Below are positions 24,264-35,834 of a stretch of 64,000 nucleotides of DNA, piece after piece. This DNA is from Sanderia malayensis (lineage: Eukaryota; Cnidaria; Scyphozoa; Semaeostomeae; Pelagiidae), in NCBI GenBank assembly GCA_013076295.1, contig RQOL01000660.1:62001-126000 (forward strand), written 5' to 3'. How positions within the stretch are numbered: position 1 is the first letter of the stretch; every line of letters begins with the position of its first letter. The position numbers and the translations under genes were made by a program. The notes beneath the pieces were generated by a model. It did not search any database. It saw only the letters and a program-made list of their open reading frames with translations, and was not told the origin of the DNA.

Positions 24264-26152
24264 TGGTCCGAACTCGCCTGCTTGCTCGAAGAAGTTTGTC
24301 ACAAATGAAAATCTGTGATTATTGTGTGTGAAGGAAGGACGAAGGTCAATAAATGTCAGCAAAAAGTCAGCAAAATAGAAAACATGTACATGCCTCTCTG
24401 CCATGCGTGAGCTCCTGTGCAGCGGAATCCCATTTCCCACAGCAAGACATTGAAGTGAAATTTCCAGACCCACATTTCACGACTGGATTTTATTCCCACA
24501 ACAGGCAGGAAAAGAATATTTTCATTTTTATCGTGTTGTAAACAAGATGTAAACAAATTATCATCTTTCACTATTCCGATTCCGCTTTGTGATGTTTCAT
24601 TGCTAATTATGTTTCAGCGTTTTTCCTGTTGCGATCTATCAGAGCAAAACTGCTGTCATCATGTAAACTGTTTTTTTTTTACAATATATAGTGTGTCACT
24701 TAAGAGGGAGGGTCCGACACAAATAAGCACGTTTTTATTGTGGTTGCATGTTACTAACCTCTTCGAAAGCCCCATTCCTCTGGCAAAGGGCAAGAATAAA
24801 GAGCTCTACAACTTCCCAGCACTCCTTCAAAGCTCCTCCTTCACAGCAGCACTTTTGGCGCTCTGTTGCAGTGAATTTATCGCAACGGACCAATCCGGAG
24901 AGTTGAAAAACCAGCCAATCAGTATTCGCTTTGAAAATTCCAAAAGCCAATGAAATTAAACGCTGTCGTTACCTTACCTTGGATTTTTGTTCATTTTTGG
25001 TGCGGCAAAAATGAGTGCAGTAAAATGGGTGTAGTTATATCATTAAGCACCGCCCAGCTAATTCCTGGATCAGCCCCTCTGAAACCATGTGCATTTACGA
25101 AAAACACAAAAGAAAAATAAACTATAGTCATTCTTTATTACTGTATTTACTACATATTCAAATGTGTACATATTGTACATATATAGATAAGAAGAATTAT
25201 TAAAACAAAGAAGCATGTGTACTTTTGAATACTTGAAAGTCTCCTATATAACGCTATGTATTCAATAAAAACAGGTTTTTAAAAATATATACAACAAAAC
25301 AAATATGGTTAATATATGTAGGTCCGTGAAAAGAGCCTTGCAAAGATGTGTAAATGTTTCAATGCCAGTATATATACAATATGGCCATGCCACCAATTTT
25401 TACTCACATATAAAAGGTATAAAATATTATAAATAGCACATGTAAATCGAAAAGAGGACACGAAAGTTTACTTTCAATTTCCATTATGTCACCGAAAACA
25501 GGGATTGGGGCAGGTCAAATCATTATTTCTAAATATTAATCTGAATTTGTCTCAAGAAACGTCACAAGTGGTCTATGTGTACAACAGTGAAACCATATAT
25601 TCTTGATTATATGATTTGCTTCGATGACGCATTTTCTAACTGATAAAAGCAAATCAATATTATAGCTTATTAATTTAAACAAAACTAGTTAAACCAAACA
25701 AATAATTGTGAATAACAAATATTAAAAGAGAATACCTTAAATCAATATGTCAGATATTAAGTTTACTTCTTGCTGCTATTGAGTTACCATAAGTCATCGA
25801 TTAAGCCCCTGGGGGGTTATTTCGCAAAAATATTTTAGGATGGGGACTTCGAGGGGGGGGCTTATTCTAGATAGACAAAAATTGTCAGTAAGACATGCTG
25901 TTCTCGTGGCGATATCTATGTCCAAGTATCTCCAAAGCTTTTAAACTCAACATTATCAAATTTTATCAAAAGTTATCCAAATTCCATCCTATAAACTTCC
26001 ATCCTATAAACATTTCATCCAGTTATTCAATTTCTGCTCAAATCAAATAATCCCCCATTGGGGGCTTATTCGAGGACTTACGGTACTTCTTTTCTCTTTC
26101 ATTCCTCAATTTCAGAGCCAGGTTCTATTTCAGGATCAATTGCAGAGCTTCT
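24264..26152. other. Spacer upstream of RNASEH1
   Basis: It holds the RNASEH1 promoter and 5' leader, then AT-rich sequence, and a CCGTAA-type element at 25797-26093. I see no supported gene. Confidence 0.5.
25797..26093. mobile_element. 297-bp CCGTAA-type MITE
   Basis: The left end CCATAAGTCATCGATTAAG and the reverse complement of the right end (CCGTAAGTCCTCGAATAAG) match, followed by G/C runs; TA lies outside both ends. It belongs with the elements at 42556-43133 and 55981-56418. Confidence 0.7.
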
Positions 26153-27915
26153 TCAGTTTCCTGGGACATTGGAAAGCCATGCAATAACTTGTGCGTGAGC
26201 AGCATCTTTATTATCTGGAGAATAAAGGGAATTTTGAGAAATGTTTAACATTTTTATCCTTTTAATGTCAGAGGAATCAAATCAAAATAACATTTTCATT
26301 AAATAAAGCAACCAAAACTCTTTGTCCTTGATCTTCCCATTTAAAGGTGACATATGCAAATCTTCACTCTCAACATACAAAAAAGAAGGCCCAGGCAAGG
26401 AAGAAATAGTTGTCAAGGCTTTACCATCTGCTGTCAAAGGACCAAATGTTTGACTGCCATGTCTATTCTTCTGCACTTTCTTCTTGTTACATGGTACTTC
26501 AAAGATGGTATCATCACTGCCCAAATCAGACTTGTTGAATTCCATAACATTGTCTTCTGCAGCTCTGCTTTTCCGTTTCTTCTTTTCCTTCTTTTTCTCA
26601 GTTGTTGGAACACCTTCTTTTGTATTCTTGCTTTTTTTAACATAATGACTATTATTCTCAGGTGCTTTAAATGGTGTTTCATCTGCAGTTTTACTTTCGT
26701 GCCCTTTCTTGCTTTTGCTTTTATCCTGTTCTGCAACTTGCCCTCCAGTATGACTTACACTTGCTTCTGTTAGTGGAATTCTTTGTTGCTCTTTCTCTAA
26801 CATCTTTGCATTTAATGTATTTTCCATTAATGATGGCCCATCCTTGCTCAATAATGACATACTCTCCTCTGATTGATCAATATCATCTCTTTGTTCTCTT
26901 TTCTGGTGTTCTGGTGTATTAGGTTGAACTCTATTTTGACCTGAGTTATTTGAATATCCATCCATCCCAGGTGCACTTTCATCTACTTTGCTTTGAGAAT
27001 CCTGGGGAATATTTGAAGTGCTGTCAGAAGCATTACGTACTGCAACTACATCTGAAACAAATGCTTCAAATCCTTCTGATCTTTCATTCAAACTAGCGGG
27101 CTCCAAACTCTGTCCATATGGTAAATTTGCCCCACTAGTATTTTGACAACCAAGAATTGCTGGTTCATTTCCATTTGATATTTCTCCAGGGTAAAGTCCA
27201 GTGGACCGTGAACTCAATTTCCAAGCAATAACATTGCATAAATCATTTAACCCTGGGACTGAGCCACAAACAAGCTCATTTTTTCTGCTGGGTCCATCAT
27301 CCATGCTTACACCCATTTCCTGCTGAAAATGTCTGTCTTGACTATTAACAGGTTCAATCTGTCCCATTAGTTGACTCTGCATTAAATTGTGACCATCATG
27401 TCTAATGGCAGCAAAAAGTTCATTGTCACATCCAAGAATTGTTTGATCATAACAAAGAGCAACTTCTTCATTATCACACAATAATGGCTCTATTGAAAGC
27501 CATGGTGGCAATAACGCTTGATGATTCCTTGTCACAATGTTTCTTATCGGGTATCTGTTAAACCTAAAAGAAATAAACAAGAAATTATTTTGCAACATTT
27601 CTGCGATTTCTGTCTGTCAGTACAGTACCTGACTTTAAACAAAATTAAACTTTTTATGCAAAAGATACAATCTCTGTGGAGGGCATTGAAGAAACACAAG
27701 AAAAAGCTAAAAAACACAAGAAAAAGCCAAAACCCCAAGAACAACCCAGGAACACAAGAACAAGCTTGAAGCCAGGACCAAGCTAAACAACCCAAAAAGA
27801 AGGCAATGACAGCACACAAGACATCAATAGGGGTTGTTGATGATAGATATCACCAGGCAAACCGACGTTCTCCTTCCGTGAAGTTCTCGCCACGCAGAGG
27901 CTTATTTCGTACCAT
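26153..27915 (-). CDS. Unrecognised 420-residue acidic/basic low-complexity protein
   Basis: Exons in transcription order: 27915-27854, 27563-26425, 26214-26153. Junction phases agree (2 then 1), giving 420 codons. The N terminus is compact and ordered-looking (GENFTEGERRFAW, then NRYPIRNIV and LLPPWLSIEPLL). The middle is rich in Ser, Asn, Gln and Glu. The last third has Lys-rich runs (EKKKEKKKRK) that could be a nuclear localisation signal. The C terminus is AHAQVIAWLSNVPGN. I do not recognise the family. The donor GATG/gtaaag at 26425 was chosen because it alone gives the phase needed to join the last exon; without it the frame reads on to a stop at 26282. Confidence 0.6.
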
Positions 27916-28268
27916 CTACGAAAACAAAGTCGTCGTGAAACTGTACGACAACATTTTGTCGGTAACAGTTCGTTTTTGTAACGTTCACTTCAATAAACGT
28001 AATTGTTGTTGGCGCCCTTTTTAAAGTAAGTTTGGCCATAGGTTTGGCGGATTATTTCTTAGTTCAGTGTCTCGTCTCGTCTTTTTTATTTATGCAATCC
28101 TGGTATCTGGTTCTGGTATATGAATGGAAACCAGGGGTATAGGGATCCGGGGGCCAGAAAAAGCCACCATTTTGGCAAATCATGCATAGGAGCCCCTTGA
28201 AAACTCAAGAGTGCCCTCTTAAAATTCAAAAGTTGGTGTCCTGGTGTAGTGCAGTCCCCCCCGGGTTT

Positions 28269-28331
28269 ACCCAGATCGCGCTACTACAGCCCTTTAGTAC
28301 AGATGTACTAAAGGGTGTTGTGATAGCGCGA
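28269..28331. repeat. Long imperfect hairpin
   Basis: The core is a perfect stem CCCTTTAGTAC/GTACTAAAGGG around AGAT, extended outward by ATCGCGCTA pairing imperfectly with TAGCGCGAT. It is probably part of a dispersed repeat; the folded span is about 60 nt. Confidence 0.65.
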
Positions 28332-28518
28332 TACATGCTGTCGCTGTCAGAGTATCCTCCACTGGGAGGAATTTTGATTGATTGATTGAGGCAAATACGC
28401 ATCGCTCGCTTACTATCTTCGTAAGGCATTGGTTTGCGCTAAGCAAAAAGGGTCCACTGAATAGCACTTCTCAACAACGATGCAATCTGCGATCTGTCGA
28501 TTACGACAAATGTATAAT

Positions 28519-28593
28519 GTTCGCGACGGACGAACGAAAAATACTTCTGCGTGGCAAGAGCTTCACGAAAGGAGAACGTCGGTTTGCAGCCTG
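28519..28593 (+). pseudogene. Inverted partial copy of the neighbouring first exon
   Basis: The plus strand reads LRGKSFTKGERRFAAW followed by a gtgata donor, matching LRGENFTEGERRFAW and its gtgata donor at 27854-27915 on the minus strand. An in-frame Met lies 8 residues upstream of this match. No following exon could be joined to it, so it looks like a 5' fragment produced by inverted duplication. Confidence 0.55.
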
Positions 28594-28899
28594 GTGATAT
28601 CTAAAATTAACCTCTTCAACATTATTGTCATTCTCATTGTGCTGCGCAGCATTCCAAGCCTCCGTTGGAATATAAAACCATTACGTCATTTTTGCACATC
28701 ATCGCAAATGAAGATTTTTGTAAAATACATCCTTATTTCTGAGAGCAAATGAATGGGACAAGAAAAACCCTGTTAATCGATCTTGGGTCTTATTAATATT
28801 CAACGACGAATATTGAAGGCAAGGTGGCCATGAAATGTATTAGCACAATCAGTATCATAGAAATGTATTGAATAACATAGGGATTTACCAGTAGACGAT

Positions 28900-30200
28900 C
28901 ATCAACAATGAAAGTTAAAAGGGTCACGCCCATGGCAAATTAATGACTTGCCGTAATCTTAATAATGGCACCATTCGTAAAATACCAAGCAAGACCACGA
29001 TACCCTATTGACTTAACAGGGCTGGGAGAAAAGCGATAAGCAATAAAGAGCAAACCACTAAATACCTAGCTCCAGAGCAACCAGCCAATTACAAGACAAA
29101 CAGAGTTTGCGTGCTTTTACGCGGGAACCTCCTCATCATAATAATAATAATCATCATCACCATTCACGCTTTCCGTCTACAACGACATTGCATTGCGCGG
29201 TGTCCACTGTTAGGCCCCGTTTACACGAGGCCGGATCCATTTGAATCCGAAACAAAATTGATACGGATACGCCTCCCGTTTACACCAGACCAAGCAATCC
29301 GCATCAAAATAGATACGGAGATCAATTCTGATCCTTCTAGCAAGACGTTTTCAAAGTCATCCGGTCTCGTGTAAACAGCAAATCCGGCTTACTTTTGACC
29401 CGTCTACAAGAATTTGCGCTGTGCGCATATTCTTGTTTGGATTCTCAGCCTCACTTCGTTTTTTTCACCTTTATTTCATGCAAATCCGCACTTGTGTAAA
29501 CGGAAAGCCCATCAGCAACACAAGTAGTGCGGCTCCGTGTAAACGCAACCTATCCGTATCACTTTTGATACGGATCAAAAGTGAACCGGTCTCGTGTAAA
29601 CGGGGCCTTAGCCTCTAAATATACTTTCACTATTACACAGAATAGAGATATCTCTATTCTGTGACTACTATATTAAATTTAACTTTATCAAATTCAAGTC
29701 CCTTTTCTGTTTGTCTCAGGCCAAATAGAAAAGGGTTCATTTTTGTCCTTTTGTTAACTTTATAGAAGGATTTTTCGAGTGTAAATGTCTCAAAGACAAC
29801 AGTTGAGATAAAAACTCGAATAATCTTTCACTTTAGACAGTGGTTAAACTTTATACCACCTTGCGGGATATGCATGTCATTAATAAACGTTACAAAAACA
29901 GAGTGTCTTTTCTTTGCATGCAATTGATATGCGTTAAAATTGTTCTAATTTGCGAATAGTTTGTTTTGAATAGGGAGACGTTTATATAAAGGGTTGAATT
30001 CTGATTAGGATGTAATGTCTATGCTTTGAAAATCCGATTTTCAAAGCAATTTTAAAGTTCTGTACCGATCAAAGAATGTCTATGCTGTCGTTCAACAGGA
30101 AACCGCGCTTGTCTTGTTTGAAATATGCTAAGCTTCTGCGATTTGAAACAACCATGCTTGTTTTCCAAAAATTGCGTCGCCTGAAAAGCATTTCTCTCGT
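28900..30200. repeat. Left arm of a long inverted repeat
   Basis: Matches the reverse complement of about 36410-37345 in the same order: a block near 28950-29000 (CGTAAAATACCA), one near 29109-29135 (GCGGGAACCTC), one at 29830-29930 (AATAAACGTTACA), and one near 29996-30026 that includes a 30-nt identical run. A 395-bp element at 29213-29607 interrupts this arm. The outer end is not resolved. Confidence 0.75.
29213..29607. mobile_element. 395-bp TTA-flanked MITE (Harbinger-like)
   Basis: Terminal inverted repeats GGCCCCGTTTACACGA / TCGTGTAAACGGGGCC are perfect and flanked by TTA on both sides. A 3-bp TTA duplication and this terminus suggest a PIF/Harbinger relative. Internal GGATCAAAAGTG-type motifs repeat in both orientations. 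Confidence 0.82.
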
Positions 30201-31036
30201 CATATTTTTACAAAACTGCACTTCATATTTCAAAACAGTGCCTTTGACTACGATACAATAGTTACAGTGAAATATAACGAAAATAGGGCAGTTAGTATAG
30301 CAGGGGTCGCATAGTAGGAGAGGAAGTGGGTGTCCTGGCGCACGCATGCGCAGTAGAATGTGTTAAGATCACGCATGCGCGAGAGTCTTCGAGAATTGAA
30401 TAGAGCATGAACAGTAAAAAAATAATCGAAAACGACAGGTTGTGGAAAGTTAGTTTAAAGTTGCAAAACATCGCCAAAGCTGATAAAAAACCCATAAAAA
30501 ACTTAATAACTAAAAAACGGTGTTGTTTATAAAAAATATTTTTACAGCAATAAAAAGAAAATCTCTTGATTATATTGAATGAATTATTTCATATTTTCCA
30601 TGCATTTATAAGATGATAAGAAATTGTTAAATAAATCGCAAGAAAACACAAAAATATTGAGGAACTGGCAAATTCACGTTCTCGGCTCGAGATTGAATTC
30701 AAAGAACCAATCAGAAACTTTCGAATGCGGCGTTCGAATGTACGCGTCAAATCTCTGTCATGAGAAATGGGAAATCAGAAATTTCTAGAACTTTTCCGAG
30801 GGGAAATCCCCTGACGTCACATTGAAAGATTTTTCTATTAACAGAAAATCTCTGCAATCTGATTGGCTGATAGCCAAGATTTCGAGTCACTTTAAAACAA
30901 AACTTGAAATGGATATTATTCAAAACAAAATGTTGAAGAAACTATTTTAACACGTTTCAAGAAGAAAGACGCCATGAAAAAGAGGCCATTTTCTACATTA
31001 GCAAACAATAATATCTAAACCTTTTTATAAGCATTG

Positions 31037-31564
31037 TTATATCCTACTATATGGAAATGCTGGAGTACTATTAAATGTTTGTTCATACACTGCAGCATCA
31101 TCAGAATCACTAGCTTCCTCTTCTTCGTCATTCTTTGCTTGACGTATGATGAGATATTTTCTTTTCTCAATAGCATAATCTAAGGCCTCTTGCATATCCA
31201 TATCATCTTCCCTTTGTGCTTTTTGCATCGTTGCTATAACCGCAGTTACAACAGCATCATTTTCAAAACTTCTATTATATAAAAATCTACGTCTGAAAAC
31301 TTGCAATATGTTTTCATCTTCATCCACTTCCTTACGCATAGAAGGCCATACATTCCCTAAAGGAAGATCCTCATCAGTGTTGACAGTTTCATCATTATCA
31401 TGATCACTTTCAACTTCTATCTCATCATCTGAGTCAGACTCTTCACTGCTCTCCTCGTGCATCTCTTCTTCATGTCGTGCAACATTACTTTTATACTTGG
31501 AAGAAAATTCACATTGATCACATTTATACTGACTCATGGCTAGCTGGTTACTTATAATTACCAA
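31037..31564 (-). CDS. Small C2H2 zinc-finger protein with acidic domain
   Basis: A single open frame of 175 codons, or 167 from the second Met (MSQYKCDQCEF), which places the finger at the N terminus. The finger fits C-x2-C-x12-H-x4-H. An acidic Ser/Glu/Asp stretch follows, then a probably helical region (AVIATMQKAQREDDMDMQEA) and a second acidic patch. No intron is evident. It lies inside the inverted-repeat-bounded block, beside the minisatellite, so it may belong to a mobile element. I do not recognise the family. Confidence 0.5.
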   Translation of the reverse strand: MVIISNQLAMSQYKCDQCEFSSKYKSNVARHEEEMHEESSEESDSDDEIEVESDHDNDETVNTDEDLPLGNVWPSMRKEVDEDENILQVFRRRFLYNRSFENDAVVTAVIATMQKAQREDDMDMQEALDYAIEKRKYLIIRQAKNDEEEEASDSDDAAVYEQTFNSTPAFPYSRI

Positions 31565-31639
31565 CTAACTCTTAAATCCCTGAATTCTAGAGTCTCAACT
31601 CGCTTGATTTTATAGATAAGTTCCTCCATTCAATATGAT

Positions 31640-33720
31640 ACGGGAGAGGGACTGAACGATATTTCCGAATAAACAAAACTTAATCCTTGGATAATGCTAA
31701 CTAATCCTGATTAATGACTACTCCATTCTAGCTAATCATTCCTAGTCATTACCTTCTCAATACTTGATCCTCAATACATCCTTGATTATCATTCCTAATC
31801 ATTACCTGATCATTAGTTGATCCTTCACTGACCCTTACTAATCCTTACCAATCATACCTTTTCATTACCTGATCATTAGTAGATCCTTAACTGATCCTTG
31901 CTAGTCCTTATCAATCTTTCCTAATCATCATCTGATCATCAGTAGATCCTTAACTGATCCTTGATAATCCTTACAGTCATTCATAGTCATTACTGATCAT
32001 CAGTTGATCTTTAACTAATCCTCACTAATCCTAACTAATCATTCCTAATCATTACCTTATCATTACTTGACCCTTAAATGATCCTTTCTAATCCTAACTA
32101 ATCATTCCTAATCATTACCTTATCATTACTTGATCCTTAACTGATCCTTTCTAATCCTAACTAATCATTCCTAATCATTACCTTATCATTACTTGATCCT
32201 TAACTGATCCTCACTAATCCAAACTATTCATTCCTAATCATTACCTTATCATTACTTGATCCTTAACTGATCCTCACTAATCCTAACTAATCATTCCTAA
32301 TCATTACCTTATCATTACTTGATCCTTAAATGATCCTTTCTAATCCTAACTAATCATTCCTAATCATTACCTTATCATTACTTGATCCTTAACTGATCCT
32401 TTCTAATCCTAACTAATCATTCCTAACCATTACCTTATCATTACTTGATCCCTAACTGATCCTTACTAATCCTAACTAATCATCCCTAATCATTACCTTA
32501 TCATTACTTGATCCTTAACTGATCCTCACTAATCCAAACTATTCATTCCTAATCATTACCTTATCATTACTTAATCCTTAACTGATCCTCACTAATCCTA
32601 ACTAATCATAATTAATCATTCCTAATCATTACTTAATCCTTAACTGATCCTCACTAATCCTAGCTAATCACCCCTAATCTTACCTTATCCTTACTTGATC
32701 CTCACTAATCCTAACTAATCATAATTAATCATTCCTAATCATTACCTTATCATTACTTGATCCTTAAATGATCCTCACTAATCCTAACTAATCATTCCTA
32801 ATCATTACCTTATGATTACTTGATCCTTAACTGATCCTCGCTAATCCTAACTAATCATTCCTAATCATTACCTTATCATTACTTGATCCTTAACTGATCC
32901 TTACTAATCCTAATTAATCATTCCTAATCATTACCTTATCATTACTTGATCCTTAACTGATCCTTATTAATCAGAACTATTCATTACTAATCATTACCTT
33001 ATCATTACTTGATCCTTAACTGATCCTTGCCAATCCTAACCAATCATACTTAATCATTAGCAGATCATCAGTTGATCCTTAACTGATCCTTACGAATCCT
33101 TACTAATCATTCTTAATTATTATCAGGTCATCAGTTGATCCTTAGCTGATCCTCACCAATCCTTACCAATCATACATAATCATTACCTGATCATCAGTAG
33201 ATCTTTTACTGATCCTTGATAATCCTAGCCAATCATACCTAATCATTAGCTGATCACGAGTTCATCCTTAACTGATCCTCAGTGATCCTTATAGTTATTC
33301 ATAGTCATTACTGGTCATCAGTTGATCCTTAGCTGATCCTCACCAATCCTTACCAATCATACATAATCATTACCTGATCATCAGTTGATCCTTACTAGTC
33401 CTTACCACTCATTCCTAATCACTACCTGATCCTTAGTTGTTCCTTAACTAATCCTTACGAATCCTTACTAATCATTCTTAATCATTAACTGATCATTAGT
33501 TGTTCCTTAACAGATCCTTCTAATCCTAACTATTCATTACTAATCATAGCTAGTCATTACATAATCATTAGTTGATCTTTAACTGATCCTGGCTTTATCC
33601 ATTCAACATTTATCCTTACTAATCTGACTAATAATTTCTTATCATAACCCACTCCTTATTAATCCTTGCCTAGATTTTATTAATCTTCAGTTGATCCCGA
33701 CTGAACACCCTCCACACTAC
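31640..33720. repeat. 63-bp minisatellite with ~10-bp inner period
   Basis: About 2 kb of repeats. The regular core at about 32030-33050 has a 63-bp unit made of decamer-like blocks such as CTAATCCTAA, CTAATCATTC, CTAATCATTA, CCTTATCATT, ACTTGATCCT and TAACTGATCC. Flanks are degenerate versions of the same blocks. The strand shown is pyrimidine-rich and almost free of G outside TGATCC. Confidence 0.93.
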
Positions 33721-34580
33721 TGCGGAAGATCAACAGCACAGTGAACATTCGTGCCCAGTTTTAGCATTCTAAAATAAATGATGTTTGAATTCTTAGTTGC
33801 TAACAGTAATTCAATTGAGCCCTCGAGTTGCTTAATGTTAGGGTCAATCCAGCCCCAGTTGCTTATTGAGCGGTTGCTTATTAAAAAAAAAAGTGTAAAT
33901 TAAAATTCAAAAATAGAAACTGAATACAGTGGAATCCCGCTATAACGAACCCCGTTTATAACGAACTTCCCGCTATTACGAACTAAAACTCCGGTCCCTT
34001 GGATTCTGGGAAGTAGTTCTTCATAAGAAAATGTCCCTTCTGTATAACGAACTCCCGCTATTACGAACTATTTTCTCGGTCCCTACAGAGTTCGTTATAG
34101 CGGGATTCCACTGTATAATTTACCAAAATTGTATTGAATACATGACAGAAGTGGCCCCAAATTACAAATTACTCCCTTGATCCCAAGGTGACAATACCTT
34201 GCAACACAAAGAGAGATATAGTGGCCCAACAACAAACTTGATTTTAGCAAAAAATACTGCAGCTAAATGTATTCACTGAGGCATTCATTTAATTAGTGGC
34301 GGAGCTTTTTTAGGAGGTGGGAAGTTGAGATCTGAGACATTAGGGTGTGGCGCCAAGGCGTGGTCGGCATAAGGGCGTAGCTTCATTCTTAATTTGCAAT
34401 CCCCAAAATATTGTCGCCAAATCTCAAACTGACGCAAGCTCCTGAATTCTAATTTGACCAGTTACCATTACACCTTTAACATCAAAACGGTTCTTTCCCA
34501 TGTAATAAATTTTTTGCCATAATCATATTCTATTGATATTGAAGACAAACAAAAGCTTTGGGATAATTTTATCAGCTCAC
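33721..34580. other. Non-coding stretch inside the inverted-repeat block
   Basis: It holds the pogo-like element at 33927-34113. Outside that element I see no coding signal or repeat. Confidence 0.45.
33927..34113. mobile_element. 187-bp pogo-like MITE
   Basis: Perfect terminal inverted repeats of about 25 bp start CAGTGGAATCCCGCTA and end with the complement, flanked by TA on both sides. The interior repeats TAACGAAC(T/C)CCCG(C/T)T motifs. Classic non-autonomous pogo/Tigger structure. Confidence 0.9.
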
Positions 34581-34880
34581 CTGGACAGAGGAAAGACACT
34601 TCTTAATGTTCTTTCAATTTCCCTAACCAGGTCTTTTATCGTTCCATTTCTGTCTACCAGAACCTAAAATAAAATCATAAATTCTTAACTACTGCAAACT
34701 ACTGCATTACATCTTTGACTGAAATGAGAAAAGAAGCGTGAACCCAACTTGATCTGATTTGAAAGACAAATACTGCAAATGAATGAATAATAAGTAAATG
34801 CAAAAACTCACCAATATAGAAGAAAAATGAGAACTCAACATTTCAGTATCGACACGGATGGACTTCAAACTATTATCCAT
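34581..34880 (-). CDS. Two 5' exons of an unknown gene (partial)
   Basis: Exon 34880-34812 starts with ATG (MDNSLKSIRVDTEMLSS) and ends at a gtgag donor in phase 0. Exon 34663-34581 continues VLVDRNGTIKDLVREIERTL and ends at gtgagc in phase 2. Splice sites and frame agree, and the second exon looks like a beta-hairpin plus helix. I found no following exon. The product is unrecognised and the gene may be truncated by the rearranged block it sits in. Confidence 0.45.
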
Positions 34881-35225
34881 GTTATTTATAAAAATCAAGT
34901 TGTTCCGTTTGCTTCTTAAAATACTTCTTTCGCACACGAGTAGAGCGAAACAGAAAGAGAGAGAAAGAAAGGAGATCCCTCGTGGGAGAAAAGTCCCAGG
35001 AACACCTCGTATTGAAAGCGAGGCCACGTCAATCTTGTTGGCGAAGAACGCAAAAGTTTCTCTTTCCTTCGACTTAGATAGTTTTCGAACTACACGAGTT
35101 CGAGCTATGCAGATTTGACTGTAATTGTATGTCCATTTTCGCGAGAACGATGTTTTTTACCTGTCGCTTTTACTACGTGGTTCAGCTCGGCTCATCCATC
35201 GCCTTCAGGGGGATATCTTGACATC

Positions 35226-35414
35226 ATGTCGTTTAATTTCTCTTTTTTCTTGGCGATGAGTTTCGTGGTTGCTTTATTTGTGTCTTATAGCTATTGTGTC
35301 TTGGTTGTTGATGCATTGCAACAGATTGAGGAGAAGAGAATTGCAAATTACGTCAATTTTCACCACGGAGCTGAGGAAACAACAAAACACGGATCGGATG
35401 GAAACAGGGCTTGA
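35226..35414 (+). other. Small membrane-type ORF, doubtful
   Basis: An open frame of about 62 codons starts MSFNFSFFLAMSFVVALFVS and has one hydrophobic segment. There is no family match, intron or conserved motif to support it. It lies upstream of the ORF at 35835-36164. Confidence 0.2.
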
Positions 35415-35834
35415 TAAGTGCAGAAAAGGTGCAGCACCTTGCCATCGATTTGCAAATGCAACAATTATTGGGGGCAGCCCCAAGGCAAGGAAATAGAATC
35501 TATTCTTGTTTTCAGCTTAACATTTTCTATTGATATTTTCATCACGTGTAATTTGTAATTCATCTTGATCTAGAATATCTTTGAGTATGTGTGTGGCCTC
35601 AGATCTAATTCAATTGATTTTCATATCAATGCCTCGGATTGGTGTTTTGAAACGAGTAGACGTCAATTGGAAAAGTAAACTGTCAAATTGAGATTGACAG
35701 ACAGACAATAGAATATAGATACATTTCATTTAACTTTCAAATCAATCAACCCCGACTCGACATTTCTGATCTTGCTTTCCATAATCCATTCCATAGTCGC
35801 TCTTTCTCACCGCTCCACTCACACTGATAAATCG

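Larger units (their letters stand above)
27916..28900. other. Spacer with inverted copies of nearby sequence
   Basis: It holds the upstream region of the 26-28 kb gene, a long hairpin at 28269-28331, a ~110-bp segment (28370-28475) also found inverted at 18780-18890, and a first-exon-like copy at 28519-28593. Confidence 0.5.

Noticed and set aside
24600..24953. 117-codon plus-strand ORF
   Set aside because: Low-complexity composition, no splice context or family match, and overlapping frames of similar length on the other strand.
31640..33720. CRISPR-like array
   Set aside because: Repeats are contiguous with no unique spacers, and the DNA is animal; it is a minisatellite.
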